This document shows positions 16,111 through 25,017 of a DNA stretch of 64,000 nt, piece after piece. A program made the position numbers and the translations under genes. The stretch is taken from positions 8,246,001 through 8,310,000 of the forward strand of contig NC_013929.1 of assembly GCF_000091305.1 (NCBI RefSeq). Reading direction: 5' to 3'. The notes below the pieces were generated by a model that made no database searches, was not told where the DNA came from, and saw only the letters and a list, made by a program, of their open reading frames with translations. The DNA comes from Streptomyces scabiei 87.22 (lineage in GTDB: Bacteria > Actinomycetota > Actinomycetes > Streptomycetales > Streptomycetaceae). Positions within the stretch are counted from its first letter, which is position 1. Each line of letters begins with the position of its first letter.

Positions 16111-16569
16111 ATGGACTGGTGCCACTACCGCTTCCGCAGTCACTGGAACCTGCCCGTGCCGCCCGCCGCCGTGTACGACGTGCTCCAGCGGCCGGAGGAC
16201 TATCCGCGCTGGTGGCCGCAGGTCCGCGAGGTGACGCGGATCGACGACACCACCGGAACCCTCCGGATCCGCTCGGTCGTGCCGTACGCCCTCGTCCTCA
16301 CCGCGCGGGCGGTACGGCGCGACGCGGCGGCCGGCGTCCTGGAGATCGAGATGACCGGCGACCTGAACGGATGGGCCCGCTGGACGGTCGGCGCCGACGG
16401 GCCCGGCACCCTCGCCCGCTACGACCAGGAAGTCGACGTCACCAAACCCCTGCTGAGACGGCTGGCCGTACCGGGACGGCCCGTGTTCCGCGCCAACCAC
16501 GCCCTGATGATGCGGGCAGGACGACGAGGACTCCTCGCGTACCTCACGGCACCTGGCCAAGCAGTTTGA
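16111..16569 (+). CDS. SRPBCC (START-like) family protein
   Basis: A 152-residue single-domain protein with the SRPBCC outline: WNLPVPPAAVYDVLQRPEDYPRWWPQVREV (first strand, helix and the PRWWP turn), then strands with TLRIRSVVPYALVLTARAV, EIEMTGDLNGWARWTVG, and a long C-terminal helix FRANHALMMRAGRRGLLAYL. These proteins bind lipids or polyketides or act as cyclases/chaperones in a deep hydrophobic cavity; the ligand here is unknown. Its stop overlaps the -35 region of the second tRNA-Val gene. Confidence 0.8.
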   Translation: MDWCHYRFRSHWNLPVPPAAVYDVLQRPEDYPRWWPQVREVTRIDDTTGTLRIRSVVPYALVLTARAVRRDAAAGVLEIEMTGDLNGWARWTVGADGPGTLARYDQEVDVTKPLLRRLAVPGRPVFRANHALMMRAGRRGLLAYLTAPGQAV

Positions 16570-16595
16570 ACCAGACCCGCCGGGACCTGTATTGT
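16566..16595 (+). promoter_or_regulatory. Promoter of tRNA-Val copy 2
   Basis: TTGAAC (16566-16571) and TATTGT (16590-16595) are 18 bases apart; the -10 ends 13 bases before the tRNA 5' end. The -35 overlaps the stop codon of the SRPBCC gene. Confidence 0.65.
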
Positions 16596-16608
16596 TCAGT
16601 CCGTTCCC

Positions 16609-16680
16609 GGGCGATTAGCTCAGTGGGAGAGCGCTTCGTTCACACCGAAGAGGTCACTGGTTCGAACCCAGTATCGCCCA
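16609..16680 (+). tRNA. tRNA-Val (anticodon CAC), copy 2
   Basis: Identical over all 72 bases to the tRNA at 6086-6157, with the same CAC anticodon in the loop TTCACAC. Identity extends 2 bases upstream and 4 downstream, giving a 78-base perfect direct repeat. Flanking promoter and terminator sequences differ between the copies, so each is separately expressed. Confidence 0.97.
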
Positions 16681-16689
16681 CCGGGTAGA

Positions 16690-16717
16690 GCCGGTCCGCA
16701 GACGCGGACCGGCTTTT
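16690..16717 (+). terminator. Rho-independent terminator of tRNA-Val copy 2
   Basis: GCCGGTCCGC and GCGGACCGGC form a perfect 10-bp stem with loop AGAC, followed by TTTT. It also lies 2 bases from the end of the convergent exonuclease gene and may serve both. Confidence 0.85.
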
Positions 16718-16718
16718 C

Positions 16719-17444
16719 TCATGCCGCCGCCGGCAGATCCGGACGCAGCGGCCACGCAGGGTCGACCGCCTCCTCCGAGCCGCTGCGCGCGAACCAGGCC
16801 TGCAGCCCCCGGGCCTGCGCCGCGTGCCACACGGCCTGCAGCGTGTGCAGTTCGGCGGGGGAGAGGCGGGCCAGCCGGGTCGCGAAACGGCGCCCCACCG
16901 CGCGGACGACGTCCATCGCCGCCTGGGCGTCCGCTCCCGCGTCGTGCGCGCCGTCCAGCACGACCTCGTAGTGCGCGCACAGGTCGGTGAGCGTGCGCCG
17001 GCCCTTGCGGTAGCGGTCCAGATGCTTGTCCAGGACCCGGGGATCGAGAACACGCAACGGCGTCGCCTCGAACCAGCGGTCCAGCGACGAGGCGCGGTGC
17101 CGCCGCAACTCACGGTCCAGCAGCGTCAGATCGAACGGCGCGTTCATGACGACCAGCGGACGGCCGCGCACCGCCTGCTCCGCCAGCGCCCTGGCTATCT
17201 CCTCCATCACCGGCGCCGGCCACCGGCCGTCGCGCTGCAACCGCTCGTCCGTCAGCCCGTGCACCGCCGTCGCCCCGGCGGGCACCGGCACGCCCGGGTT
17301 CACCAGCCACCGGGTCACCCGGGGGCGGGTGCCGGGCGCGTCCTGGACGACCACGGCCGCCGACACGATCCGGTCGGTCTCGACGTCCACACCCGTGGTC
17401 TCCGTGTCGAACGCCGCCAAGGGCCCCTCGTACCAACACGTCAT
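16719..17444 (-). CDS. DnaQ-like 3'-5' exonuclease
   Basis: A 241-residue DEDD exonuclease. Exo I is FDTETTGVD near residue 13-20, Exo II is VVMNAPFDLTLLD around residue 100, and Exo III is HDAGADAQAAMDVV (DEDDh type) around residue 166-175. Family members trim DNA or RNA 3' ends and include the proofreading subunit epsilon and RNase T-like enzymes. The C-terminal ~60 residues (ATRLARLSPAELHTLQ...) recur in streptomycete stand-alone homologues. It is convergent with tRNA-Val and divergent from the DUF4365 gene. Confidence 0.9.
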   Translation of the reverse strand: MTCWYEGPLAAFDTETTGVDVETDRIVSAAVVVQDAPGTRPRVTRWLVNPGVPVPAGATAVHGLTDERLQRDGRWPAPVMEEIARALAEQAVRGRPLVVMNAPFDLTLLDRELRRHRASSLDRWFEATPLRVLDPRVLDKHLDRYRKGRRTLTDLCAHYEVVLDGAHDAGADAQAAMDVVRAVGRRFATRLARLSPAELHTLQAVWHAAQARGLQAWFARSGSEEAVDPAWPLRPDLPAAA

Positions 17445-17612
17445 GTGTCCACAACTCCTCGTTCACCCACGGCAGCTGACGTCCCGTCTTCTGCCAGTTT
17501 GGTGATACCCGGGCTGTTTGCGCCGTACGCCGGAAGGAGACAACAGAAGTACGGGTCTGCGCAGTTCAGCGGCTCGGTACGGGGAAACACCAGCACTGGA
17601 AGGCTGTTGGTC

Positions 17613-18179
17613 ATGGCCATTGCGCAGCCCGAGCGGGGCGGGCTGCTGCCCGAGCACGCGGCACCGCTCCGCGGCTCCCTCGCCACCACCGCCTGCATGG
17701 AGACCCTGCAGGTGGGCTATCTGCACGCGGTGGCCGCGGCGGCGGGCTGCTCGCTCTCCCAGCCCTTTCCGGACAACGGCATCGACTGGCACGTCAGCCA
17801 CGGCTCGCCCGGTCACACGGTCGACGACGAGGTCACCATCAAGGTGCAGCTCAAGGCCACCTACCAGCTCGCGCCCAACCCGGCGGGCCGGTTCTTCTCC
17901 TTCACCCTCGACAACCAGCACCTGGCGAAGCTGGCCCGCACCCCCGTCTCGGTGCACAAGATCCTGGTCGTGATGATCGTCCCCCGCTCGCAGGAGCAGT
18001 GGCTGCGCGCCGGCCACGACCGGCTCGACCTGCGGCACTGCTGCTACTGGATCAACCTCGCCGGACACCCGATCACCGGCCGGCGGCGCACCACCGTGCG
18101 CATACCGACCTCGCGCATCTTCGACGACCGAGCGCTCTGCGAGATCATGACGCGGGTCGGAACCGGAGGCAGACCGTGA
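17613..18179 (+). CDS. DUF4365-type predicted nuclease
   Basis: A 188-residue protein. After a disordered start comes the helix TTACMETLQVGYLHAVAAAAGC, then a strand with GIDWHVS (Asp58) and TIKVQLKAT (Gln79, Lys81). The D-x20-Q-x-K arrangement is a variant of the PD-(D/E)xK nuclease core characteristic of DUF4365. Residues 90-150 hold VSVHKILVVMIVP and HCCYWINLAG, matching the rest of that domain. Biochemical function of the family is not settled. The ATG at 17613 follows GGAAGG by about 9 bases. The stop overlaps the GTG of the next gene (GTGA), implying a two-gene unit. Confidence 0.75.
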   Translation: MAIAQPERGGLLPEHAAPLRGSLATTACMETLQVGYLHAVAAAAGCSLSQPFPDNGIDWHVSHGSPGHTVDDEVTIKVQLKATYQLAPNPAGRFFSFTLDNQHLAKLARTPVSVHKILVVMIVPRSQEQWLRAGHDRLDLRHCCYWINLAGHPITGRRRTTVRIPTSRIFDDRALCEIMTRVGTGGRP

Positions 18180-19459
18180 CCCACGGCCCCATCGACGACG
18201 ACCGGACGCCCCGTCCCCACCAGGAGGGCGCGCCCGTACGCCGTCCCCTCGGGGAGCCCGCACGCCCGGTGCGCCCCCACCCCGTCGAGCCCACCTGGAC
18301 CCGGCCGCCCGACCCCGACCAGGTCGACCCCGCCGTCCTCGGCGCCCTGCTGCACCGGCACGGCTGGCAGCGGCGCGGCGGAGCCGCCGGCCGGTACGGC
18401 CGCTGGACCCCGCCGGGGCCCGCCGGGCGCGGCATGAGCCTCCTCGTGCCCGAGAACCGGGCCTTCCCCGACAGCGACGACCTGCTCGGCGAGGCCCTCA
18501 CGGCCCTCTCCCGCAGCGGGTCACCCGCCGCACGGGACGTGCTGGTCGCCCTCACCGTGCCCAGCGACGAGATCCACTGGTGGCGGGACGTGCCGACCGG
18601 CGCCCTGGGCACCGCCTCCTGGGGGGTCGAGGACCAACTCCGCTCGGCCGCCCGCCAGATGCTCCTCGCGGCCGCGCTGGCCACCCGCGCGCGTGCCGGG
18701 TACTACGGCGCCCGGCACCGGCTGCCCGCCGCCGCCTCCCTGGACAGCGTCCTCGTCGGCGCCGCGCCCGGCGGCCGCCGCCTCACCGCCTTCGTCCCCG
18801 TGGCCACCGGCCGCCCCCTCGCCCTGCGCCTGCACCAGGCTCTCTACGCCGCCCGCGAGGCCATCGACTACCGGCGCGCGACCGGTGGCATGGACGCCTT
18901 CGACGGCGCCGTCGAGGCCGGGGTCAGCCATGAGCTGACCGAGGCGCTCGTCGCCCTCGTCCGCGGCACCGAGGGCGCCCGGGTCGCCGTCGACTGGGCG
19001 CCGGCCGCCGGGGTCCCCGAGGGCGGCGCGTCACCGGCCGAGCCCGTCGAGTTCTCCCCGGGCGACCTGCCCGTGCTGCGCGAGGCCGGGGCCCGCTATC
19101 TGCGGGCGGAGCCCTCGATGCCGGTGCGGATCACCGGGGCCGTGGTGCGGATGCGGCGGTCCGCCGGGCGCGGCGAGGGCACCGTACGGCTGCGGGTCCT
19201 CGCCGGAGCCGAGGTGCCGCACGTCCGTATGACCCTGGACGAGGAGTCGTACCGGATCGCGGGACAGGCCCATCTCGTGGGGCTGCCGGTCCGGGTGCGA
19301 GGGAGGCTGGAGAGCCGCGGCGGGTTCCGGCGCCTCACGGACGCCGACGGCATCGCGCCCGTGCAGGTCGACGAGGCGGAGCGGGACCGGCTGATGAAGT
19401 CGCTGCAGGAGACCGCGGAGATCACGGCCTTCTTCGAGGAGGCGTGCGGAGGGGACTGA
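18176..19459 (+). CDS. Unrecognised protein coupled to the DUF4365 gene
   Basis: A 427-residue protein of no family I recognise. Residues 1-60 are proline/arginine-rich and probably disordered. A central part contains EIHWWRDVPTGALGTASWGVEDQLRSAARQML and TGGMDAFDGAVEAGVSHELTEALVALVRG, mostly helical. The last ~130 residues look beta-rich: PVRITGAVVRMRR, GTVRLRVLAGAEVPHVRMTL and VGLPVRVRGRLESRGGFRRLTDADGIAPV, reminiscent of an OB-like fold. No catalytic motif is evident. The GTG start overlaps the DUF4365 stop by 4 bases, so the two proteins probably work together. Confidence 0.75.
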   Translation: MTHGPIDDDRTPRPHQEGAPVRRPLGEPARPVRPHPVEPTWTRPPDPDQVDPAVLGALLHRHGWQRRGGAAGRYGRWTPPGPAGRGMSLLVPENRAFPDSDDLLGEALTALSRSGSPAARDVLVALTVPSDEIHWWRDVPTGALGTASWGVEDQLRSAARQMLLAAALATRARAGYYGARHRLPAAASLDSVLVGAAPGGRRLTAFVPVATGRPLALRLHQALYAAREAIDYRRATGGMDAFDGAVEAGVSHELTEALVALVRGTEGARVAVDWAPAAGVPEGGASPAEPVEFSPGDLPVLREAGARYLRAEPSMPVRITGAVVRMRRSAGRGEGTVRLRVLAGAEVPHVRMTLDEESYRIAGQAHLVGLPVRVRGRLESRGGFRRLTDADGIAPVQVDEAERDRLMKSLQETAEITAFFEEACGGD

Positions 19460-19504
19460 CGGCCTCCGTCGTTAACCGTTTCGCAGGGGGCACCCCCGGC
19501 TCGG

Positions 19505-19510
19505 TACGAT
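19505..19510 (+). promoter_or_regulatory. -10 box upstream of thrS
   Basis: TACGAT fits the -10 consensus and would place the transcription start near 19516-19518, within the inverted repeat at 19513-19546. No good -35 was seen. Confidence 0.4.
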
Positions 19511-19512
19511 TC

Positions 19513-19546
19513 GGGGACCACCTACGGAAATCCGTAAGTGGTCCCC
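19513..19546 (+). promoter_or_regulatory. Inverted repeat in front of thrS (operator or leader hairpin)
   Basis: GGGGACCAC (19513-19521) pairs with GTGGTCCCC (19538-19546), and inside it TACGG pairs with CCGTA around the loop AAAT, with one C-A mismatch between. The arm ends 18 bases before the thrS GTG and just ahead of its ribosome binding site. It could be a terminator for the upstream gene pair, an operator, or a translational control hairpin. No U-run follows. Confidence 0.55.
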
Positions 19547-19564
19547 TTCAGGCAGGAGAGACCG

Positions 19565-21541
<1,977 letters not shown>

Positions 21542-21563
21542 TGCGCACCCGCGCCCCGTGGTC

Positions 21564-21607
21564 GAGGGAGGCCCCCGGAGAGTTCAGCTCGCCGGGGGCC
21601 TCCCCTC
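21564..21607. terminator. Bidirectional terminator between thrS and the channel gene
   Basis: AGGCCCCCGG pairs with CCGGGGGCCT, extended by GAGGG/CCCCTC, around a 13-base loop. The right arm lies inside the last codons of the minus-strand channel gene. Confidence 0.65.
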
Positions 21608-22240
21608 GTCCTCCCGCGCGAACACCTGGATCAGCCACGACCCGAACGACCCCGTCACCGTGCCGAGCAGGGCGAGACCGCAGGCCATCAGGAACACGGC
21701 GATCGTCCGGCCCATCGGCGTCACGGGGGTGACGTCCCCGTACCCGACCGTGGCGAGCGTCGAGCAGGTCCACCACACGGCGTCCCCGAAGGTCAGGATC
21801 GTCGCGCCCGGTGCGTCGTGCTCCTGCTGGTAGACGGCGAGGGCACCGGTGAAGCCGAGCAGGGTCACCGACAGGCCCGCGTAGACGGCCACGCGCGCGT
21901 GCAGGGAGAGCCGCGGCCGCTCGTGGTGACGCTGAACGGCGTCGTGGATCTGCACGACGCGCAGCGGCCGCAGCAGCGGCAGCACCAGTACGACGGTGTC
22001 CAGCCAGTGGACGCGTACGAACCTCGGGCCCAGCCCGCTCAGCCGCCAGCGCACGCCGTAGTCGAGGGCGAAGACCGCCCAGCACGCCATGGTCACCGCG
22101 AGACAGAGGTCGAGCCAGACCTGGGGAAGGCCGTGGGCGAGCACCCGTACCGCGTACGAGCCGAGGAAGAGGGCCGACGCTCCGGCGAGGACGCGTCCGG
22201 TGCGCTGCTCCCAGCGGAGCGCGCGGCTGTCGAGGTCCAT
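21584..22240 (-). CDS. Two-pore-type potassium channel family protein
   Basis: A 218-residue membrane protein with an N-terminal span (GRVLAGASALFLGSYAVRVLA), further S2-S5-like segments and a C-terminal pore module: the pore helix TFGDAVWWTCSTLATVGYGDVTPVT contains the K+ selectivity filter TVGYGD, followed by the last helix GRTIAVFLMACGLALLGTVTGSFGSWLI. An arginine-containing segment (PLLRPLRVVQIHDAV) resembles a voltage-sensor S4 but has few charges. It probably conducts K+. The ATG at 22240 starts the conserved chain; upstream open frame runs into the HIT promoter. Convergent with thrS and divergent from the HIT gene. Confidence 0.85.
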   Translation of the reverse strand: MDLDSRALRWEQRTGRVLAGASALFLGSYAVRVLAHGLPQVWLDLCLAVTMACWAVFALDYGVRWRLSGLGPRFVRVHWLDTVVLVLPLLRPLRVVQIHDAVQRHHERPRLSLHARVAVYAGLSVTLLGFTGALAVYQQEHDAPGATILTFGDAVWWTCSTLATVGYGDVTPVTPMGRTIAVFLMACGLALLGTVTGSFGSWLIQVFAREDEGRPPAS

Positions 22241-22306
22241 CGCCTCAGCTTGGCCCCGCCCGTCCCGCTCCGGTACCCGCCGACACGCCGCGAACGGGCG
22301 AAGCAA

Positions 22307-22312
22307 TATGCT
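22307..22312 (+). promoter_or_regulatory. -10 box for a leaderless HIT transcript
   Basis: TATGCT ends 8 bases before the ATG at 22320, the spacing expected if transcription starts at the start codon. No ribosome binding site is seen before that ATG. Confidence 0.4.
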
Positions 22313-22319
22313 GCACTGC

Positions 22320-22868
22320 ATGACGAGTGAGCCGGAGCAGCAGATCGGAGTGGGAACGCAGGACGCGTTCCAGCGCCTGTGGACACCCCACCGGATGGCG
22401 TACATCCAGGGTGAGAACAAGCCGACCGGTCCTGGGGCCGACGACGGCTGTCCGTTCTGCACGATCCCGGCGAAGTCGGACGAGGACGGCCTGATCATCA
22501 GGCGCGGGGAGCATGTGTACGCGGTGCTCAACCTCTACCCGTACAACGGCGGCCACCTCATGGTCGTCCCCTACCGCCACGTCGCCGACTACACGGACCT
22601 CACCGGCCCGGAGACCGCCGAGCTGGCCGAGCTGACCAAGCAGTCCATGACCGCCCTGCGCGCCGCGTCGGGTGCGCACGGGTTCAACATCGGCATGAAC
22701 CAGGGCACGGTCGCGGGCGCCGGTATCGCCGCCCACCTCCACCAGCACATCGTTCCCCGCTGGGGCGGCGACACCAACTTCATGCCGGTCGTCGGCCACA
22801 CCCGCATCCTGCCCCAACTCCTGGCCGACACCAGGAAGATGCTCGCGGAGGCATGGCCGACGGCGTAG
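22320..22868 (+). CDS. HIT-family nucleotide phosphorylase/hydrolase
   Basis: A 182-residue histidine-triad protein with DDGCPFCTIP (C-x2-C), NLYPYNGGHLMVVPYRHV and the catalytic triad HLHQHIVPRW. The length and sequence resemble M. tuberculosis Rv2613c, a diadenosine tetraphosphate (Ap4A) phosphorylase, which also sits next to thrS. The start is uncertain: ATG at 22320 gives MTSEPEQQ and fits a leaderless mRNA, while ATG at 22308 adds MLHC. In mycobacteria it lies directly before pgsA; here a membrane protein and EF-G2 intervene. Confidence 0.88.
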   Translation: MTSEPEQQIGVGTQDAFQRLWTPHRMAYIQGENKPTGPGADDGCPFCTIPAKSDEDGLIIRRGEHVYAVLNLYPYNGGHLMVVPYRHVADYTDLTGPETAELAELTKQSMTALRAASGAHGFNIGMNQGTVAGAGIAAHLHQHIVPRWGGDTNFMPVVGHTRILPQLLADTRKMLAEAWPTA

Positions 22869-22884
22869 CCGCCAGGGGGTAGGG

Positions 22885-22940
22885 CCTGAGAAGCAAGGGG
22901 CGCAGCCCCTGCTTCTCAGGGGCGCGGGGAACTGCGCGAG
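22885..22940. repeat. Composite palindromic repeat, probable bidirectional terminator
   Basis: CCTGAGAAGC...AGGGGC pairs with GCCCCT-GCTTCTCAGG (22885-22920; 16 bp, one bulge). The right arm runs directly into CAGGGGCGCGGGGAACTGCG, a sequence that recurs at 31015-31138 and 62554 onward. It lies between the convergent HIT gene and the 556-residue membrane protein gene. Confidence 0.75.
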
Positions 22941-23013
22941 AAGCCCCACCGGGCCGCGGACGAATACGGCGCCCCACACTCCACGCACCCCCCGGCCCAA
23001 GCCAGCGCAGCGC

Positions 23014-24684
23014 TCACGCGTCGTAGAGGTCCGCCTTCCGCGGCGACACGTCCTGCACCGCCCCGCTGAGGAACCCGGCCCGTGAGCCGAACTTCTCGGT
23101 GTCCACGCCGTTGTCCTTCAGGACCTTGATCGCGGCGTTGTGCACCACGCGGAGCACCGGCGTGGCGGCGCGCAGCGCGTCGTCGGCCATGAAGCGGTGC
23201 CGCCAGGGCTGGTCGGCCCAGGCGTGCCGCAGACCGAACGGCTCGGGCAGGCCGATGGACCCGCCGAGCCAGTTGAGCAGCGGCGGATACCAGGTCAGCG
23301 GGGCGCGCGCGGCGAGCCGTACGACCTCGTCCGCGTCGACGAGGGGGAGCTTCACCTTGCGGGTCTCCCAGAACCTCAGCGACTTCTGGACCTCTTTCTC
23401 CTTGGCCGCCGGCCCGGTCGTGAACAGACCGTGCACCGGGCCCAGGGCGTGTCCGGTCACCTCGATGCGGAGCGTCTGGTGCAGCACGGTGACCGTGACC
23501 ATCATGGTGATGATCAACTGGCCGTCCCAGAGCGTCCACTGGACCCCCAGGTAGTGCCGGTTGCCGCTGCCGAAGTGCTGCTTGTTGCAGATCTCCTGTA
23601 TCGCGTGCGACTTGAACTGGTAGGCGTCCACGTCGGTGCTCTCGGGGCGGGCCACGGCGCCGGCACCCTCGCCGATGGGGCTGACGACCCAGTGCTTGAT
23701 GGAGGGCGCCGTGAAACCACCGGTGTTGAGGGGGGTGCGCTCCAGCATGCGCAGCTGGTCGTGGATGGCGCGTATGACGTCCCAGCTGCGGAACGGGTGG
23801 ATCTCCTTGCCGGACTCGGCCGGCACGAGATCCTCGGCGAGCTGCCAGGCGCCCCAGCGGGTGCCCATGCCGAGGATGCCCTTGGGCCCGGCGTAGAACA
23901 CGAGGTTGGACCGCTGCTCGGCGCTGAGCCGGGCCAGCTCCTTGCGCAGCTGCTCGGCCTTGGTCTCGTTGGGGCTGCCGGGCACGGCCTCGGGGATCTT
24001 GGCGCCGACCCCGCCGCCGGCCAGCAGGCCGGCCCACCGGTCCCGCAGGTCTGCGGCGGCGCGCTCACAGATCTGCTTGGCCCAGAACCAGCCGGCCACG
24101 GGCAGCACCACACAGGCCCGCGCGTACCAGGCCCAGATCCCGTCGAACGGCATCCGGAGCAGGAAGATCACGGCGAGGGCGCCCACGGCGACCAGCAGGG
24201 TGGTGCCGAGGGCGCCGGCGCGCTTGTCGCGCTTGGCGACCGTCGATCGGATCTGGAAGACGAGCAGCCAGAGCAGCAGGCCGGGCAGGAAGAGCAGGCC
24301 GCACAGGACCATCACCGCCGAGAGCCAGTTGTCGCGCTCCCGGCGGATGTTGTTCGCCGCGAGGCAGTGCTCGACGACGACCTGTGGCTCCATGCCGAAG
24401 GACTGGATGAGGGGTTTGCGGCCCGCGCCGACCATCCGGTCCCGCACCGCGAGGGAGAACGCCTCCCCGAGGTTCGGCCGGAAGATGGTCGCCCACTTCC
24501 GGCCCGGTTTGACCGCGGACTTGTGCCAGTCGTTGTTGGCCTTGAGGATCTCCGCGATCTCGTTGTCCCGGTAGGCCGCGGACGCCAGGGCGTACGTGGC
24601 CGCCGTCTGGCCCGCGGTGCCCATCAGCGGCACCTGTGCCCCGGGAGTGAAATCGAAATTGTCCGCCACCGCCGCCGCCCCCAT
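23014..24684 (-). CDS. Unrecognised membrane protein with two central spans
   Basis: A 556-residue protein of no family I can name. About 110 soluble N-terminal residues carry a phosphoacceptor-like or helical region (YRDNEIAEILKANNDWHKSAVKPGRKWATIFRPNLGEAFSLAVRDRM). Two to four hydrophobic spans follow (LSAVMVLCGLLFLPGLLLWLLVF; TTLLVAVGALAVIFLLRMPF; a third near WAWYARACVVLPVAGWFW). The C-terminal ~330 residues appear soluble except for WDGQLIITMMVTVTVLHQTLRIEVTG. The start is ambiguous: ATG at 24684 (MGAAAVADNFDF) after CAGGAGCG, or GTG at 24732. It interrupts the thrS-HIT-pgsA order seen in mycobacteria. Confidence 0.7.
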   Translation of the reverse strand: MGAAAVADNFDFTPGAQVPLMGTAGQTAATYALASAAYRDNEIAEILKANNDWHKSAVKPGRKWATIFRPNLGEAFSLAVRDRMVGAGRKPLIQSFGMEPQVVVEHCLAANNIRRERDNWLSAVMVLCGLLFLPGLLLWLLVFQIRSTVAKRDKRAGALGTTLLVAVGALAVIFLLRMPFDGIWAWYARACVVLPVAGWFWAKQICERAAADLRDRWAGLLAGGGVGAKIPEAVPGSPNETKAEQLRKELARLSAEQRSNLVFYAGPKGILGMGTRWGAWQLAEDLVPAESGKEIHPFRSWDVIRAIHDQLRMLERTPLNTGGFTAPSIKHWVVSPIGEGAGAVARPESTDVDAYQFKSHAIQEICNKQHFGSGNRHYLGVQWTLWDGQLIITMMVTVTVLHQTLRIEVTGHALGPVHGLFTTGPAAKEKEVQKSLRFWETRKVKLPLVDADEVVRLAARAPLTWYPPLLNWLGGSIGLPEPFGLRHAWADQPWRHRFMADDALRAATPVLRVVHNAAIKVLKDNGVDTEKFGSRAGFLSGAVQDVSPRKADLYDA

Positions 24685-25017
24685 CGCCGCACACTCGCTC
24701 CTGCGGCTCTTCCCGACTTCCGTGCTCCGCACACCTGTTGATCAGGTCATCGCCCGATCCGAGCCCGATCGAGCCATACTTGTCGATCAGGTGATCAGCG
24801 TATCCGCAGCGACGGACACCGCGCGGTGCGAGAACGGACATTCACGGAACCCGCCGACCGTGGACCGGTGTTCTCCCGTCATCGCCCGGCGGCGGCCCCA
24901 CGACCGTCCCGCCGACGGCGGCCGGAAGAACGGCCGGAAACCGTTCGCCGGCACACCGCCGGATTCATGCCCGGATCAAACCCCGGGGACCGGGACCTTC
25001 GACGCGGCCCCGGCCCG
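24685..25017. other. Gene-free stretch with a repeated GATCAGGT motif
   Basis: No gene is seen. The stretch is upstream of the minus-strand membrane protein gene and downstream of EF-G2. GATCAGGTCATC (24740-24751) and GATCAGGTGATC (24785-24796) are near-identical direct repeats 45 bases apart, possibly a regulator's sites. Confidence 0.45.

Noticed and set aside
10093..16560. A 2155-codon open frame on the minus strand
   Set aside because: It runs antisense through the lyase-like gene and across several genes and spacers, its translation is arginine/proline/alanine noise, and both real genes beneath it have recognisable domains. It is an effect of very high GC content.
19460..19564. T-box riboswitch before thrS
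   Set aside because: The spacer is only about 105 bases, lacks the T-box sequence, and the predicted transcription start leaves under 50 bases of leader.
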